From the NCBI GenBank assembly GCA_963823105.1, contig CAWGKC010000014.1, positions 140,779 through 204,778 of the forward strand: a stretch of 64,000 nucleotides of DNA. The letters are read 5' to 3'. The stretch comes from JAJYKC01 sp963823105. Its GTDB lineage: Bacteria; Acidobacteriota; Terriglobia; Bryobacterales; Bryobacteraceae. Positions 9,358-19,600 of the stretch are shown one piece after another (position 1 is the first letter of the stretch; every line of letters starts with the position of its first letter). The translations under genes were made by a program, and so were the position numbers. The notes under the pieces are model-generated. The model was not told where the DNA came from and did not search any database. It saw only the letters and a list, made by a program, of their open reading frames with translations.

Positions 9358-11377
9358 TGGAGCCGGTCTTACGCGCCGCCGCGAATTCGCGCTGGCGGGA
9401 ATCCTGATTTTCGAGATCGCCGTGTTCAGTTTCGCCGGCGGCAATTTCTTCAGCGCCACAAATGCGATGGAGGCGATCCGTCTGGCCGTCGAGCTGGGAC
9501 TTCTGGCCATCGCGCTCACGCCGGTGATCGTCACCGGCGGGATCGACCTTTCGGTGGGCTCGATGATGGGCCTTGCCGCCGTCGTATTCGGGATAGCGTG
9601 GCACGATGGCGGACTTCCCGCAGGCTGGGCCGCGCTCGCCGCGCTCGCCGCCGGAGCGATGGGTGGAGGGTTGAACGCGTTGCTCATCGCGCGCTTCGAA
9701 TTGCCGCCCTTGATCGTCACGCTCGGCACATACTCCCTCTTCCGCGGGTTGGCGGAAGGCCTCACCGGCGGCGCCGTCAGCTTCTCGAATTTTCCGGCTC
9801 GCTTCCTCTTCCTGGGCCAAGGCTATCTGGGCGGGTTCCTTCCGGTGCAATCGATTGTCTTCGTCCCGGCGATCCTCGCCTATTGGTTCCTGCTGCATCG
9901 GACGGTGGCCGGCCGCGGCCTTTATGCGACCGGCTTCTCGGCCGCCGCCGCGCGTTATGGCGCGGTTCCCGTCGCGCGCCGTCTCGCTCTGGTGTATGTC
10001 CTCTCCGGGTTGGTGGCGAGCGCGGCGGCTCTGGTCTACGTCGCTCACCTCGGCCAAGCCAAAGCCGACGCCGGCACGGGGTACGAATTAATGGCCATCA
10101 CCGCGGTCGTGCTAGGCGGAACGTCGATTTTCGGCGGAGTAGGGACCATCGCGGGAACGGTGCTCGGCCTCTTCGCCATCGTGATTCTGCGCGACGGTTT
10201 GCGTCTGGCGGCGTTGCCGTCGGAGCTAACCGGCATTCTCACCGGGCTTCTATTGGTGGTTACAATAGGCCTCAATGTCCTGGCCGGAAAATCGTCGAAA
10301 CCGCGCGCGCCGGAGAGTGCGCCAGGCCGCGCCATGAAGAACTGGCAACTGGCGGCGTTGTGCGCGGCGATCCTCGCAAGCGGCGCGATCGTCGCGGCGA
10401 GCAACTGGATGCTGGTCAGGTCCATGCGCGGCCGGTTCGCCGCAACCGCCCCAACGACCAAGGAAGAGACGATGCGGCCGGTGATCGCGGTAATGCCCAA
10501 GGCCAAGGGCGATCCATACTTCGTGAGCTGCCGCGCAGGCGCCGAACAGGCCGCCGCCGAATTGAACGCCGATCTCATTTGGGACGGTCCCACCGAGATG
10601 GACCCGGCCAAGCAAAACGAAGTGGTGGAAGGCTGGATCACGCGCAAAGTGGATGCCATTGCCGTGGCCGTGGCCAACGGAGCGGCCATTTCCACCGTTC
10701 TGCGCAAGGCGCGCTCCCGCGGCATTCCAGTGATCACGTGGGACGCCGACGCCGAGGCCGACGCCCGCGACTTTTTCGTCGATCAAGCTACTCCCGAGGG
10801 CATCGGCGACGCGCTCACCGACGAGGCCGCGCGCATTTTGAATGGCCGCGGCCAATTCGCCATCGTCACCGGAGCGCTCACCGCGGCCAACCAGAACGAA
10901 TGGATCGGCTTCATCCGCAAACGCCTGGCCGCGAAATACCCCGGCGTCACGTTGGCGGTCATCCGCCCCAGCGACGACGATCGCGACAAGGCCTTCGCCG
11001 AGACGCAGACGCTGCTGAAGGTGTACCCAGGCGTCAAGGTGGTGATGGGTATTTCGGCTCCGGCCGTGCCTGGCGCGGCGGAAGCGGTGAAGCAGGCGGG
11101 CCGCGCGGACGTGAAGGTGATCGGCCTCTCGCTCCCGGCGATGTGCAAGCCCTACATCCACGCCGGAGTGATTGAATCCGTCGTCCTTTGGAACACGAGA
11201 GATCTGGGCTATCTGACCGTTTACGCGGCGAACGCGATGGCCCGCGGAACTCTCAAACGCGGGGCGACGAGCCTCGCCGCCGGACGCCTGGGCACGATCG
11301 CCATCGCCGGCGGCCAGATTCTGCTGGGCGCCCCCTTCATCTTCAACAAGTCCAATATCGACCGCTTCGATTTCTAA
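9344..11377 (+). CDS. Fused CUT2 permease 2 and tethered sugar-binding protein
   Basis: One uninterrupted frame of about 677 residues. Residues 1-325 are a second RbsC-type permease (GGIDLSVGSMMG; ITAVVLGGTSIFGGVGTIAG). After a short polar linker comes a hydrophobic segment (about residues 335-355) and then a complete type-I periplasmic binding domain with PVIAVMPKAKGDPYF, GWITRKVDAIAV and GIPVITWDADAE, closest to RhaS/LsrB. Permeases of this family end in the cytoplasm, so the extra helix would place the binding domain outside, giving a sensible topology. Start is TTG 9344 or TTG 9350, both overlapping permease 1. An internal ATG at 10334 could also yield a separate lipid- or membrane-anchored binding protein, but no clear ribosome site precedes it. 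Confidence 0.87.
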   Translation: MSLRDGAGLTRRREFALAGILIFEIAVFSFAGGNFFSATNAMEAIRLAVELGLLAIALTPVIVTGGIDLSVGSMMGLAAVVFGIAWHDGGLPAGWAALAALAAGAMGGGLNALLIARFELPPLIVTLGTYSLFRGLAEGLTGGAVSFSNFPARFLFLGQGYLGGFLPVQSIVFVPAILAYWFLLHRTVAGRGLYATGFSAAAARYGAVPVARRLALVYVLSGLVASAAALVYVAHLGQAKADAGTGYELMAITAVVLGGTSIFGGVGTIAGTVLGLFAIVILRDGLRLAALPSELTGILTGLLLVVTIGLNVLAGKSSKPRAPESAPGRAMKNWQLAALCAAILASGAIVAASNWMLVRSMRGRFAATAPTTKEETMRPVIAVMPKAKGDPYFVSCRAGAEQAAAELNADLIWDGPTEMDPAKQNEVVEGWITRKVDAIAVAVANGAAISTVLRKARSRGIPVITWDADAEADARDFFVDQATPEGIGDALTDEAARILNGRGQFAIVTGALTAANQNEWIGFIRKRLAAKYPGVTLAVIRPSDDDRDKAFAETQTLLKVYPGVKVVMGISAPAVPGAAEAVKQAGRADVKVIGLSLPAMCKPYIHAGVIESVVLWNTRDLGYLTVYAANAMARGTLKRGATSLAAGRLGTIAIAGGQILLGAPFIFNKSNIDRFDF

Positions 11378-11403
11378 ACGTTTCCACACGAGGTGGAAGC
11401 CGT

Positions 11404-11445
11404 CTCAAAAAAGAAGCAGCCGGGCGTTGGTCAGGCGCCCGGCTG
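11404..11445 (-). terminator. Rho-independent terminator for the molybdopterin-binding gene
   Basis: A perfect 10-base-pair stem CAGCCGGGCG / CGCCCGGCTG with a 9-base loop (11417-11445) is followed on the minus strand by CTTCTTTTTTGAG. It lies about 50 bases past the stop of the minus-strand gene ending at 11498. On the plus strand the stem is followed by GAAAACC, not a T run, so it would terminate the sugar importer only weakly. Confidence 0.7.
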
Positions 11446-11497
11446 GAAAACCCTCAGGCCACCGGAGGAAGCGGCCTGGGGGTGTGGAGGAAACTTG

Positions 11498-12469
11498 TCA
11501 GGCCAATAATCCGCCGTGGCCGAGTCCCGCGATCTCCCATCCCGAAACACGATAACGCGCGAGCGCCGGCGGCAGAATCAGGTCCACTACGTTCGGCTTG
11601 GCGGAGCGAAAGCAGCCCGGCGCGGAAATCACCGGAATGTCGTCCCTGTAGCCCAATAGCAATAAATTGCCGGGCTCGACCGGAGCCAGGAATCGCTCGA
11701 TCTGGCACCCAACCCGTATCAATGCCCGCCCCACGACGTCACCGGGACCGGCGGGCGCGGTGGTCGATGCGATCAGTACCGCGGTGGGCTTGGTCCGCAG
11801 TAACCCGTCCAAGGCGCGAGCCACGGTCTCCTCGTCTTCGACCATCGACACAGCGCCTCCTACGCCGACTCCAAAACGTTCCAGCCGCTGTTGCATGATG
11901 TTCTCGAACATCTGGCGGGCGCGGTCGCCGTGGACGGAGTCCGTATATAGGACGCCCACCGAGGGATTCCGCACCGGACGCGCCTGGAGGATGGGCCCGC
12001 GTTCGGTGAGAATCTCCGTCACCGCGTCCAGCTCGGCCTTGGCGATGGCGAATGGCGCGCTCTTGACGGTTGCCACGCGTTGTCCGGGCGTGGCGAAGGC
12101 GAAATTGGGCAGCGTCGCGATGGCGATTCCCGACGTGCAGTTAATCTGTTTCAGCAGCTCCTCGTCCACCAGCAAACAGATGGGTTCGGTGGCTACCAGA
12201 TTCGCCCGCCCGCCCGCCGCCAGGCGAATTTCGAGCGAGCCGCATCCCATCGCCATCCCAACCCGCCCGACCGCCTCGTCCTCGCCCACCTCGTTGTCTT
12301 CGAGTTCGGTAACCCAAACCTCGCGCATGCCCTCGGTTTCGAGGAGCCTCACGTCTTCCTCGTTCAGCAGGTGGCCTTTGGCGAGAAGCTTCTTGCCTCC
12401 CGGCCGGAAGATCGTGGAGCAGAGAACGCGGCCTGTCGATTGTCGGATGTCCACCGTGAGCGTTTTCAT
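11498..12469 (-). CDS. Molybdopterin-binding (MoeA/MogA-like fold) protein
   Basis: A 323-residue soluble protein. The C-terminal half carries the MoCF-biosynthesis-like pattern AVLIASTTAPAGPGDVVGRA, then GNLLLLGYRDDIPVISAPGCFRS, as in stand-alone molybdopterin-binding proteins. The N-terminal half has no motif I can name. It starts with ATG preceded by AAAGGAAC and is monocistronic, with a strong terminator after it and 124 bases separating it from argB. No other molybdenum gene is present in the window, so whether it binds molybdopterin for cofactor synthesis or for another purpose is open. Confidence 0.7.
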   Translation of the reverse strand: MKTLTVDIRQSTGRVLCSTIFRPGGKKLLAKGHLLNEEDVRLLETEGMREVWVTELEDNEVGEDEAVGRVGMAMGCGSLEIRLAAGGRANLVATEPICLLVDEELLKQINCTSGIAIATLPNFAFATPGQRVATVKSAPFAIAKAELDAVTEILTERGPILQARPVRNPSVGVLYTDSVHGDRARQMFENIMQQRLERFGVGVGGAVSMVEDEETVARALDGLLRTKPTAVLIASTTAPAGPGDVVGRALIRVGCQIERFLAPVEPGNLLLLGYRDDIPVISAPGCFRSAKPNVVDLILPPALARYRVSGWEIAGLGHGGLLA

Positions 12470-12593
12470 CGTTCCTTTGGAAAATGAGTTTTAACTACTC
12501 ATCACCCTCGCAATTGGTGTCTTTGTACCCAGTAGGTGTAGGGCGCGAGAAAATCTTCTCTCACAATTTAGAAAAGTTTTTTTAATTTCAGAA

Positions 12594-13364
12594 TTAGTGA
12601 AGAATCCGGGTCCCGACTGTTAGCCCGGATAATAAACCGGCGAGCAAATTCGGTTGCGCCCCGGGTGCGACCACGACTTCGCCCACGCCGCCGGCAACGG
12701 CGTCCACAGCGGCTTCCAGCTTCGCCCGCATTCCACCGGTAGCAACGCCGGATTCGATAAAATCGCGGCAGATATCGGTGCCCAAGCGCGGGTAAAGCTT
12801 GCCATCCGGGCCAAGAACTCCGTCGACATCGGTGAAAAAGAATAATTTCGCGGCCGAAAATGCGAGCGCGCAGGCGACCGCCATCTGGTCGGCGTTGACA
12901 TTAAATAAGGCGCCATCGCTTCCGGCCGCCAGGCAAGCGATCACCGGCAGATATCCGGCCGCGATCAATACTTCAAGCAACCGGCCGTTCGAACGGATCG
13001 GACGTCCCACGAAGCCTAGCGCCGGATCGAGGGGAACGGCTTCGGCGATCGGGCCGTCGGCGCCCGTGAGCCCGACGGCCTGAACTCCTTCGGCGGCGAA
13101 AGCGGCCGTGAGCCGCTTGTTCACCAATCCGGCTACCACCATCACCACCGAATCCAGCACTTCCGCCGTCGTGACGCGGAGCCCGTTCACGAACCGGCTC
13201 TCGACGCCCCGCTCGGCGAGGAACCTCGTCAACTGCTTCCCTCCCCCATGCACGACGGCGATTTCCACGCCGGCGCCGCGGGCGGCGGCGATTTCCCGGG
13301 CCAGACGGCGGCGGGATTCCTCCGTTTCAAGCAGAGTTCCGCCCAGCTTGATCAGAACCCTCAC
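12594..13364 (-). CDS. argB: Acetylglutamate kinase
   Basis: A 256-residue amino-acid-kinase-fold enzyme that phosphorylates N-acetylglutamate in the second step of arginine synthesis. Seen are the N-terminal ATP loop IKLGGTLL, the substrate loop VHGGGKQ near residue 40, VNGLRVT, LTGADG, and the C-terminal FTDVDGVLGPDGK and GGMRAKLEAA motifs. Length is typical. Its ATG overlaps the argC stop (ATGA), so the two are cotranscribed. No N-terminal extension of the arginine-inhibited class is present, and the C-terminal tail is short. Downstream is an AT-rich stretch with a weak hairpin. Confidence 0.93.
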   Translation of the reverse strand: MRVLIKLGGTLLETEESRRRLAREIAAARGAGVEIAVVHGGGKQLTRFLAERGVESRFVNGLRVTTAEVLDSVVMVVAGLVNKRLTAAFAAEGVQAVGLTGADGPIAEAVPLDPALGFVGRPIRSNGRLLEVLIAAGYLPVIACLAAGSDGALFNVNADQMAVACALAFSAAKLFFFTDVDGVLGPDGKLYPRLGTDICRDFIESGVATGGMRAKLEAAVDAVAGGVGEVVVAPGAQPNLLAGLLSGLTVGTRILH

Positions 13365-14389
13365 AAAAGCCCGGCCGTCTCCGGCAATCCAAGCATCAGA
13401 TTCATGTTCTGCACCGCTTGGCCCGCCGCGCCTTTTCCGAGGTTGTCGATGGCGGCGACCACGACTCCCCGGCTCGATGCGGCATCGAAAACCACACCGA
13501 TGTCGCAGAAATTCGTGCGAGAGACCGCATGCAAATCGGGCAGAGACCCGGCGGGGTAAAGGCGCACGAACGGCTCCCTCGCGTAGCGGGCTGAATAGAT
13601 GGAAAGCAAGGCCTCGGCCGAGGTGTGAGCCGTGGATCGGAAATAGACGGTCTCGAGGATTCCGCGATCGATGGGAAGAAGGTGCGCGGTGAAACTGATG
13701 TCGCTTTCGGCCAGCCCGGAAACCATCAGAATTTCCGGCACATGACGGTGTTCGAGGACGGCGTAGGCGGAGAAGTTTCCGGCCACTTCACAGAAGCTGG
13801 TGCTCAACGAGGGCTTCCGGCCGGCGCCGCTGACACCCGATTTCGCGTCGCAAACGATCCCGGCGCGCAGATCGGCAATACCCGCTTCAATTAAAGGTCG
13901 GATGGCGAGATTGGCCGCGGTCGGATAACAACCGGGATTGGCGACAAGACGGGCGCAGGCGATCGCCGCGCGATTAAATTCCGGCAGCCCATAAACGGCC
14001 TCGGCCAACAGCGCTGGAAAACCGTGCGGTTGCCGGTACCAGCGCTCGAAACGCTCCGCCGTGCCGAGGCGGAACGCCCCGCTGAGATCGATCACCTTGA
14101 CACCCGCGGAGAGCATTTTGGGAGCCAGGTCGAGGGAAACGTCCAGTGGCGTGGCCAGGAAGACGATGGCGAGACCAGCATCGGTCACCGCCTCCGGAGT
14201 GCATGGCAAGCGCCGCAACGGCGAGGGGTGGTGGATCGGCTCCGGCTGCGGTAAGGAGTCCTCGCGATGCTCCAGTAGAACTGGCGTCACCGCCGGATGA
14301 CGGGCGAAAAGGCGCAGTAGTTCTTCCCCGCCGTAGCCGCGGAATCCAGCGACACCTACGGAATAATGATCGGAACCTGGGTTCGACAA
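13361..14389 (-). CDS. argC: N-acetyl-gamma-glutamyl-phosphate reductase
   Basis: A 342-residue NADPH-dependent reductase for the third step of arginine synthesis. The nucleotide-binding motif VAGFRGYGGEELLRL is at the N-terminus and the catalytic cysteine lies in VANPGCYPTAA near residue 150. KSGVSGAGRKP, near residue 185, is another family motif. The reading frame opens with TTG (14389), which fits the usual distance to the dinucleotide motif. It comes first in an argC-argB pair; the other arginine genes are not in this window. Confidence 0.93.
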   Translation of the reverse strand: MSNPGSDHYSVGVAGFRGYGGEELLRLFARHPAVTPVLLEHREDSLPQPEPIHHPSPLRRLPCTPEAVTDAGLAIVFLATPLDVSLDLAPKMLSAGVKVIDLSGAFRLGTAERFERWYRQPHGFPALLAEAVYGLPEFNRAAIACARLVANPGCYPTAANLAIRPLIEAGIADLRAGIVCDAKSGVSGAGRKPSLSTSFCEVAGNFSAYAVLEHRHVPEILMVSGLAESDISFTAHLLPIDRGILETVYFRSTAHTSAEALLSIYSARYAREPFVRLYPAGSLPDLHAVSRTNFCDIGVVFDAASSRGVVVAAIDNLGKGAAGQAVQNMNLMLGLPETAGLL

Positions 14390-14418
14390 GGACTAAATCG
14401 CCAGTCTACCAACGCCGT

Positions 14419-14964
14419 CTACTGAAGCGCCTTTTCGATGGCCGCCGTCACCTCCGGCGAATCGGGAGTGACCCCGGGCTCGAACCGGGCGACGATGGTT
14501 CCGTCGCGGCCAATCAGGAACTTGGTGAAATTCCATTTGATCTCCCCGCCCGTTTGCGGATTTTGGTCTTTGCTGGTGAGGTATTGATACAGCGGGGCCT
14601 TGTCCGCGCCTTTGACCGAAATCTTCGAAAACATCGGGAACGAGACGTGATAGGTGCGGGTGCAAAAGGTCTTGATCTCCTGATTGGTTCCCGGCTCCTG
14701 GCCCATGAAATTATTCGCCGGGAAACCGAGGATGACCAGCCCTTCGCCCTTGTACTTCTCATATACCGATTCGAGCGCCGTGTATTGGGGCGTGTAGCCG
14801 CAACGGCTGGCCACATTCACTACCAGCGCCACTTTGCCTTTGTAGGACGCGAGCGGCGTCTCCTGGCCGTCAATGGACGGCAAGGTGAAATCGTAAACCG
14901 AAGAAGCGGCGAAGAGCGATCCGGCCATGGCGAATCCAATCGAGAGTTTTGCGGCGCGAGTCAT
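14419..14964 (-). CDS. Exported glutathione peroxidase-family peroxidase
   Basis: A 181-residue thioredoxin-fold peroxidase with an N-terminal hydrophobic export signal ending near residue 20 (SLFAASS). The catalytic set is intact: peroxidatic cysteine in NVASRCGYT (Cys55), Gln in FMGQEPG, and Trp/Asn in KWNFTKF. The second cysteine of the usual FPCNQ motif is absent (FPANN), so a one-cysteine mechanism or other resolving partner is implied. It reduces hydroperoxides in the periplasm, probably with thioredoxin-like donors, as for most bacterial members. It lies 29 bases upstream of argC on the same strand. Compare with the second, catalytically altered homologue at 51268-51951. Confidence 0.88.
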   Translation of the reverse strand: MTRAAKLSIGFAMAGSLFAASSVYDFTLPSIDGQETPLASYKGKVALVVNVASRCGYTPQYTALESVYEKYKGEGLVILGFPANNFMGQEPGTNQEIKTFCTRTYHVSFPMFSKISVKGADKAPLYQYLTSKDQNPQTGGEIKWNFTKFLIGRDGTIVARFEPGVTPDSPEVTAAIEKALQ

Positions 14965-15090
14965 ATTTACGAGGATGCTAACACACCGGGAAGCGGTTCG
15001 GAGATTTGATGAATTTTCCGATCCGGAAAGGAGGAGGGCGGCGCCTCCGAGGCGATCGCGTCGTGTGAGTCCGGCGCGCTTAGCACGAAA

Positions 15091-16686
15091 TCACTCATCG
15101 CGCGGCAGCGTGAAAAAGAACGTCGCGCCCTTGCCGAGCGCGGACTCGACCCAAATGCGGCCCTCGTGACGGCTTACAATCTTCCGGCAAATGGCCAAAC
15201 CCATGCCGCTGCCGGAACGTTTGTCCCGCGGCTCAAGACATTTGAAGATGCCGAACACCTTCTCGGCGTACTGCGGCTCGATTCCGATTCCATTGTCGCG
15301 CACTGAAAATAACCAGTCGCTTCCGCTCCCTTTCGCGGCAACATGGATGCGGGGAACCTCCGCGGATCGATATTTGATGGAGTTCACCAGCAGATTCTGG
15401 AACAGCCGGGTCATTTGGACCGGATCGCCGGTGATCGAGGGCAAGCCATCTCTCGTAATGATGGCGCCGCTTTCCATGACCAAGGACTCAATGTTCCGTA
15501 TCGCGTCGTCGAGGGCATCGTCGCAACTCATCTTTACGAAGAAATCCGCGCCCCTGCCTTCCACCCGCGAAAAGTCCAGCAAGTCGTGGATCAGCCTCTC
15601 CATTCGGTCCGCGGCTTCCACAATAAACGTGATGAACTGATCGGCATCGCCTTGAAGCTGCCCATGGTATCGCTTGGCCAGAAGTTGGGCGTAAATCGAC
15701 ACGGTTCGCAACGGCTCTTGCAGGTCGTGACTGGCGACATATGCAAATTGCTGCAGCTCCTCGTTGGAACGCATCAAGGCGTTGGTTCTCTCCAGGACGC
15801 GTTCCTCCAGGTTCGCGTTCAGTTGCCGGATTTGCTCGTCGGTCTTCTTCCGTTCGCTGATGTCGCGTATGGCGCTGGTAATCACCATCCCTTCCTCGGT
15901 TTGCAGCGGGCTGAAGCTGATCTCCACGGGGAAAGGCGGCCCACCCTCCGGAAACGCAATCAGCTCAACTCCTCGTTCCACGGGATAAACCTTCGCCGTG
16001 GCGAGACGATCCTTCCAGCCGGAGCGCCAATGGAACTCCCATCCGGGGACCAGCGCCTTTATGTTCCTGGATATCAGGCGGTCATGCGCGCAGCGGAAGA
16101 GAACTTCCGTCTGCGAATTGACCATGAGGATTTCGCCATCCTCACGGCACACCACCATCGGATCCGGCGCCGCCGCGAGCAGCGACCGGAATTTCACTTC
16201 GGCTTTCCGCAGTACTTCGGCTTGTTTTCGCAACGCGTCGGCCTGTTCCTTCAACATCGCGTTGCCGCGGCTCAGCTCGACGAATACCGCTACCTTTGAG
16301 CGCAAGACCTCCGGCACGATGGGCTTGAACAGGAAATCGACCGCGCCCAGATCGTACCCTCTAAACAGATGCGCTTCGTCGGTGTAACCGGTAAGAAAAA
16401 GAATCGGCGTCTGGCGGGACCGCGGCCTGCTGCGGATCAATTCGGCGGTTTCGAACCCGTCCATCTCTGGCATTCTTACATCCAACAGGATGGCCGCGAA
16501 GTCCTCGTTCAGAAGGTGCCGCAACGCGGCTTTTCCGGAATTCGCCAACACCAGTTCCTCGCCCAGCCCGCTGAGGGCGGCTTCTATGGAGACAAGGTTG
16601 TCGGGCGCGTCGTCCACCAGGAGGATTTTCATCCTCCGCTTTTCGGCGGCTTCCTCCACGGCTTGTACACTGTTGGCGGCGATCAT
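15091..16686 (-). CDS. REC-PAS-histidine kinase (cytoplasmic sensor kinase)
   Basis: A 531-residue soluble kinase. Domains in order: receiver (about residues 18-135, phospho-acceptor Asp in LLDVRMPEMDG, Lys in LFKPI); coiled coil; PAS (about 165-280, ending SAIRDISERKK); coiled coil; HisKA with the H-box ASHDLQEPLRT near residue 325; and HATPase with DNGIGIEPQYAEKVF and GSGMGLAICRKI. This is the phytochrome-type kinase core. Its ATG overlaps the stop of the large poly-HAMP kinase (ATGA), so they are cotranslated and the kinase may pass phosphate to, or receive it from, the three receivers of that protein. There is no membrane segment. Confidence 0.92.
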   Translation of the reverse strand: MIAANSVQAVEEAAEKRRMKILLVDDAPDNLVSIEAALSGLGEELVLANSGKAALRHLLNEDFAAILLDVRMPEMDGFETAELIRSRPRSRQTPILFLTGYTDEAHLFRGYDLGAVDFLFKPIVPEVLRSKVAVFVELSRGNAMLKEQADALRKQAEVLRKAEVKFRSLLAAAPDPMVVCREDGEILMVNSQTEVLFRCAHDRLISRNIKALVPGWEFHWRSGWKDRLATAKVYPVERGVELIAFPEGGPPFPVEISFSPLQTEEGMVITSAIRDISERKKTDEQIRQLNANLEERVLERTNALMRSNEELQQFAYVASHDLQEPLRTVSIYAQLLAKRYHGQLQGDADQFITFIVEAADRMERLIHDLLDFSRVEGRGADFFVKMSCDDALDDAIRNIESLVMESGAIITRDGLPSITGDPVQMTRLFQNLLVNSIKYRSAEVPRIHVAAKGSGSDWLFSVRDNGIGIEPQYAEKVFGIFKCLEPRDKRSGSGMGLAICRKIVSRHEGRIWVESALGKGATFFFTLPRDE

Positions 16687-19600
16687 ACGCTCGAATTACC
16701 GGCGGCGGCGGCGATCGCGGACGGCGCCGGGACATGGGATCCGGCAAGCCAGACGCGCAGCACGGAGAACAACTGATCCAGGTCGACGGGCTTGGTAATA
16801 TAATCGGAAGCCCCCGCTTCGATGCACTTGGCGCGATCCCCCTTCATCGCCTTGGCCGTCACCGCGACGATGGGAAGCGAGCGGAACTCGGCGATCTGGC
16901 GGATCGCCCGCATCGTTTCGTAACCGTCCATCTCGGGCATCATGATGTCCATAAGGACGCCGTCGATGCCCGGCGTGCTCCGTAGCCTCTCGATGCCGGC
17001 GCGGCCATTCTCGGCGTGAACCACGCGCAGGCCATGCTGTTCGAGGACGGTGGTGAGCGCAAAGATGTTGCGCACATCGTCGTCCACCACCAGGACGTTT
17101 TTGCCGGCGAGCCTGGCATCGATGCGGCGAACGGAACCGAGGATGTCCCGTTGCGATTCGGAGAGATCGATTTCCGCCCGATGCAGGAAGAGCACGGTCT
17201 CTTCGAGCAGGCGCTCCAGCGAATCCACGTAGCGCACGACGCTCTGACGGCCAAGATTCCTGATTTCGGCGTCCACGTCGACTCCCGGCGCGGCAGGCCC
17301 GTAAATCAGTATCGGGGGAGTGAGCGCGCCGAGTTCGGCCTGGATCTCCTCCACCAGTTGCGTGGCGGGAATACCGGCGACGGACATGTCGATCACGATG
17401 CCATCCAGATACTTCTGGCTTACGGCCGCGAGAGCTTCACCGCCCGATCCGACCGCAAAAGTCTCGACATCGTTTCCGCCCAACTCTTCCTTCCAGAGAG
17501 CACGGAGGGAGTCATCCTCCGCGACAATCAGAAGTTTCCGCTTGCGCCGCTCGAGCGAGTTGTGAATGGCGTCGAACGCGGCCGTCAGTTTGTCCTTGGT
17601 GACCGATTTTTCCAAGTAAGTCATGGCCCCGAGGGCCAACCCGCGACGGCGGTTTTCGTCGCCGCTAATTACATGCACGGGAATATGGCGGGTGGCCGGA
17701 TCGTGCTTCAGGCGGTCTAGAATCGTCCATCCCGCCATGTCGGGCAAAGTGATGTCCAGCGTGATGGCGCTAGGCGAAAACTCGCGGGCAAGACTTAGCG
17801 CCGTCCCTCCCCGAAGCGCGACCAGGACCTTGATGTCCCTGTCGTGCGCGAGGTCCACCAGGATCCTGGCGAAGGTTACGTCGTCCTCGACGATCAGCAA
17901 CACGGCATCGCCGGGGCGAATAAGGTTTCGATCGTCGTCGAGTTCTATGTCGTGTACCACCGGTGTCGGAGCGGTGGAAGGGGGTAGCAAAACGATATCG
18001 GCTATTTCGCCGCCGTTCGCCATGACGCCATCGACGGGCGGCGCACCCATCCAGTTTCCTGGGCTCGGAATAGCCCGCTGGATGTCGGGCCTGGTGGCGG
18101 GCAGATGGGCGGCCCAAACTTGCGGAAGATACAGGGTGAACGTGCTGCCCACTCCGGGCGCGCTTTTCAGGCGAATCTCGCCGCCCAGCAGCCGGGTCAA
18201 TTCGCGGCTGATCGAAAGGCCCAGGCCGGTGCCGCCATACTTGCGGCTGGTGGTTCCATCGGCCTGTTGGAACGCCTCGAAGACGATTCGTTGTTTATCC
18301 TGCGCAATTCCGATCCCGGTGTCGGTGACCGAGAACGCGATCACGGATTTGACGCGGCTAAGCACGGGGTGATTCGGGCTCCAACCCGACGCGGCCCGGT
18401 CGATCTGCAGCCGCACCGTCCCGCGTTCGGTGAATTTCAGCGCATTCGATAGCAGGTTCTTGAGGACTTGCTGCAAACGTTTGGCGTCGGTAACGATTGT
18501 TTCGGCCGGAAGGCTTTCGGTCAGGTCGATCGAAAACTCCAGGCTCTTTCCTTCGGCCACATGGCGGAATGTCCGCAGACAGAAATCGCGAAGTTCGCTC
18601 AGCCGGACGCTGCCCACTTCCACATCCATCTTGCCGGACTCGATCTTACTCAGATCGAGGATATCGTTAATCAGAGCCAACAGGTCGGTGCCGGAAGAGT
18701 GTATGGTCTCGGCATACTTAACCTGTTTCGGAGTGAGGATATTGTCGCTGTTCTCGGCGAGCATTTGGGCGAGGATCAGCAGGTTATTTAGCGGAGTACG
18801 CAGCTCGTGGCTCATGTTGGCCAGGAACTCGCTCTTATATTTCGAGGTGAGAGATAACTGCTCGGCCTTTTCCTCCAGCGCGGCCTTGGCCTGCTCGACT
18901 TCTCGATTCTTGGTTTCGACTTCGTTTTTCTGCTCGGCCAGCAGGTGCGCTTTCTCCTCCAGCTCGGCATTGGTCTTTTGAAGCTGTTCGGCCAACGCCT
19001 GGCTCTGTTTGAGCAGTTGCTCGGTCCGCATGGTCGCGGCGATGGTATTCAACACGATGCCGATACTTTGGGTGAGTTGATCGAGGAACGCCAGATGGAT
19101 GTCGCTGAAGTGCCGGAATGAAGCCAGTTCCAGCACCGCCTTCGCCTCGCCTTCGAATAGGACCGGAAGCACGACGATACTAAGAGGAGTCGCTTCGCCC
19201 AGGCTGGACGAAATCTTGATGTAGTCCTTCGGTATGTCCGTAACCAGGATGCGCACTTTCTCCCGGCCGCACTGTCCCACCAGGCCCTGACCCATCTTGA
19301 ATTCGGCCGGCAAGGGGCCTTCGTGGCTCGATGCATAAGCGGCGAGCAATTTCAGCGTTCCGCCCTCGTCGCTCGAATCGGCTATGTAGAAACTTCCGTT
19401 TTGAGCTCCCACCAGAGGAGTCAATTCGGATAAGAGTAACCTCGAAACCGCCACCAGATCGCGTTGGCCCTGCAGCATTCCCGTGAACTTGGCGATGTTC
19501 GTTTTTAACCAGTCCTGATCGGTATTCTTGCGAGTCGTTTCCGCAAGGTTGACGATCATCTCGTTGATGTTGTCTTTCAACGCCGCTACCTCGCCCAGGG

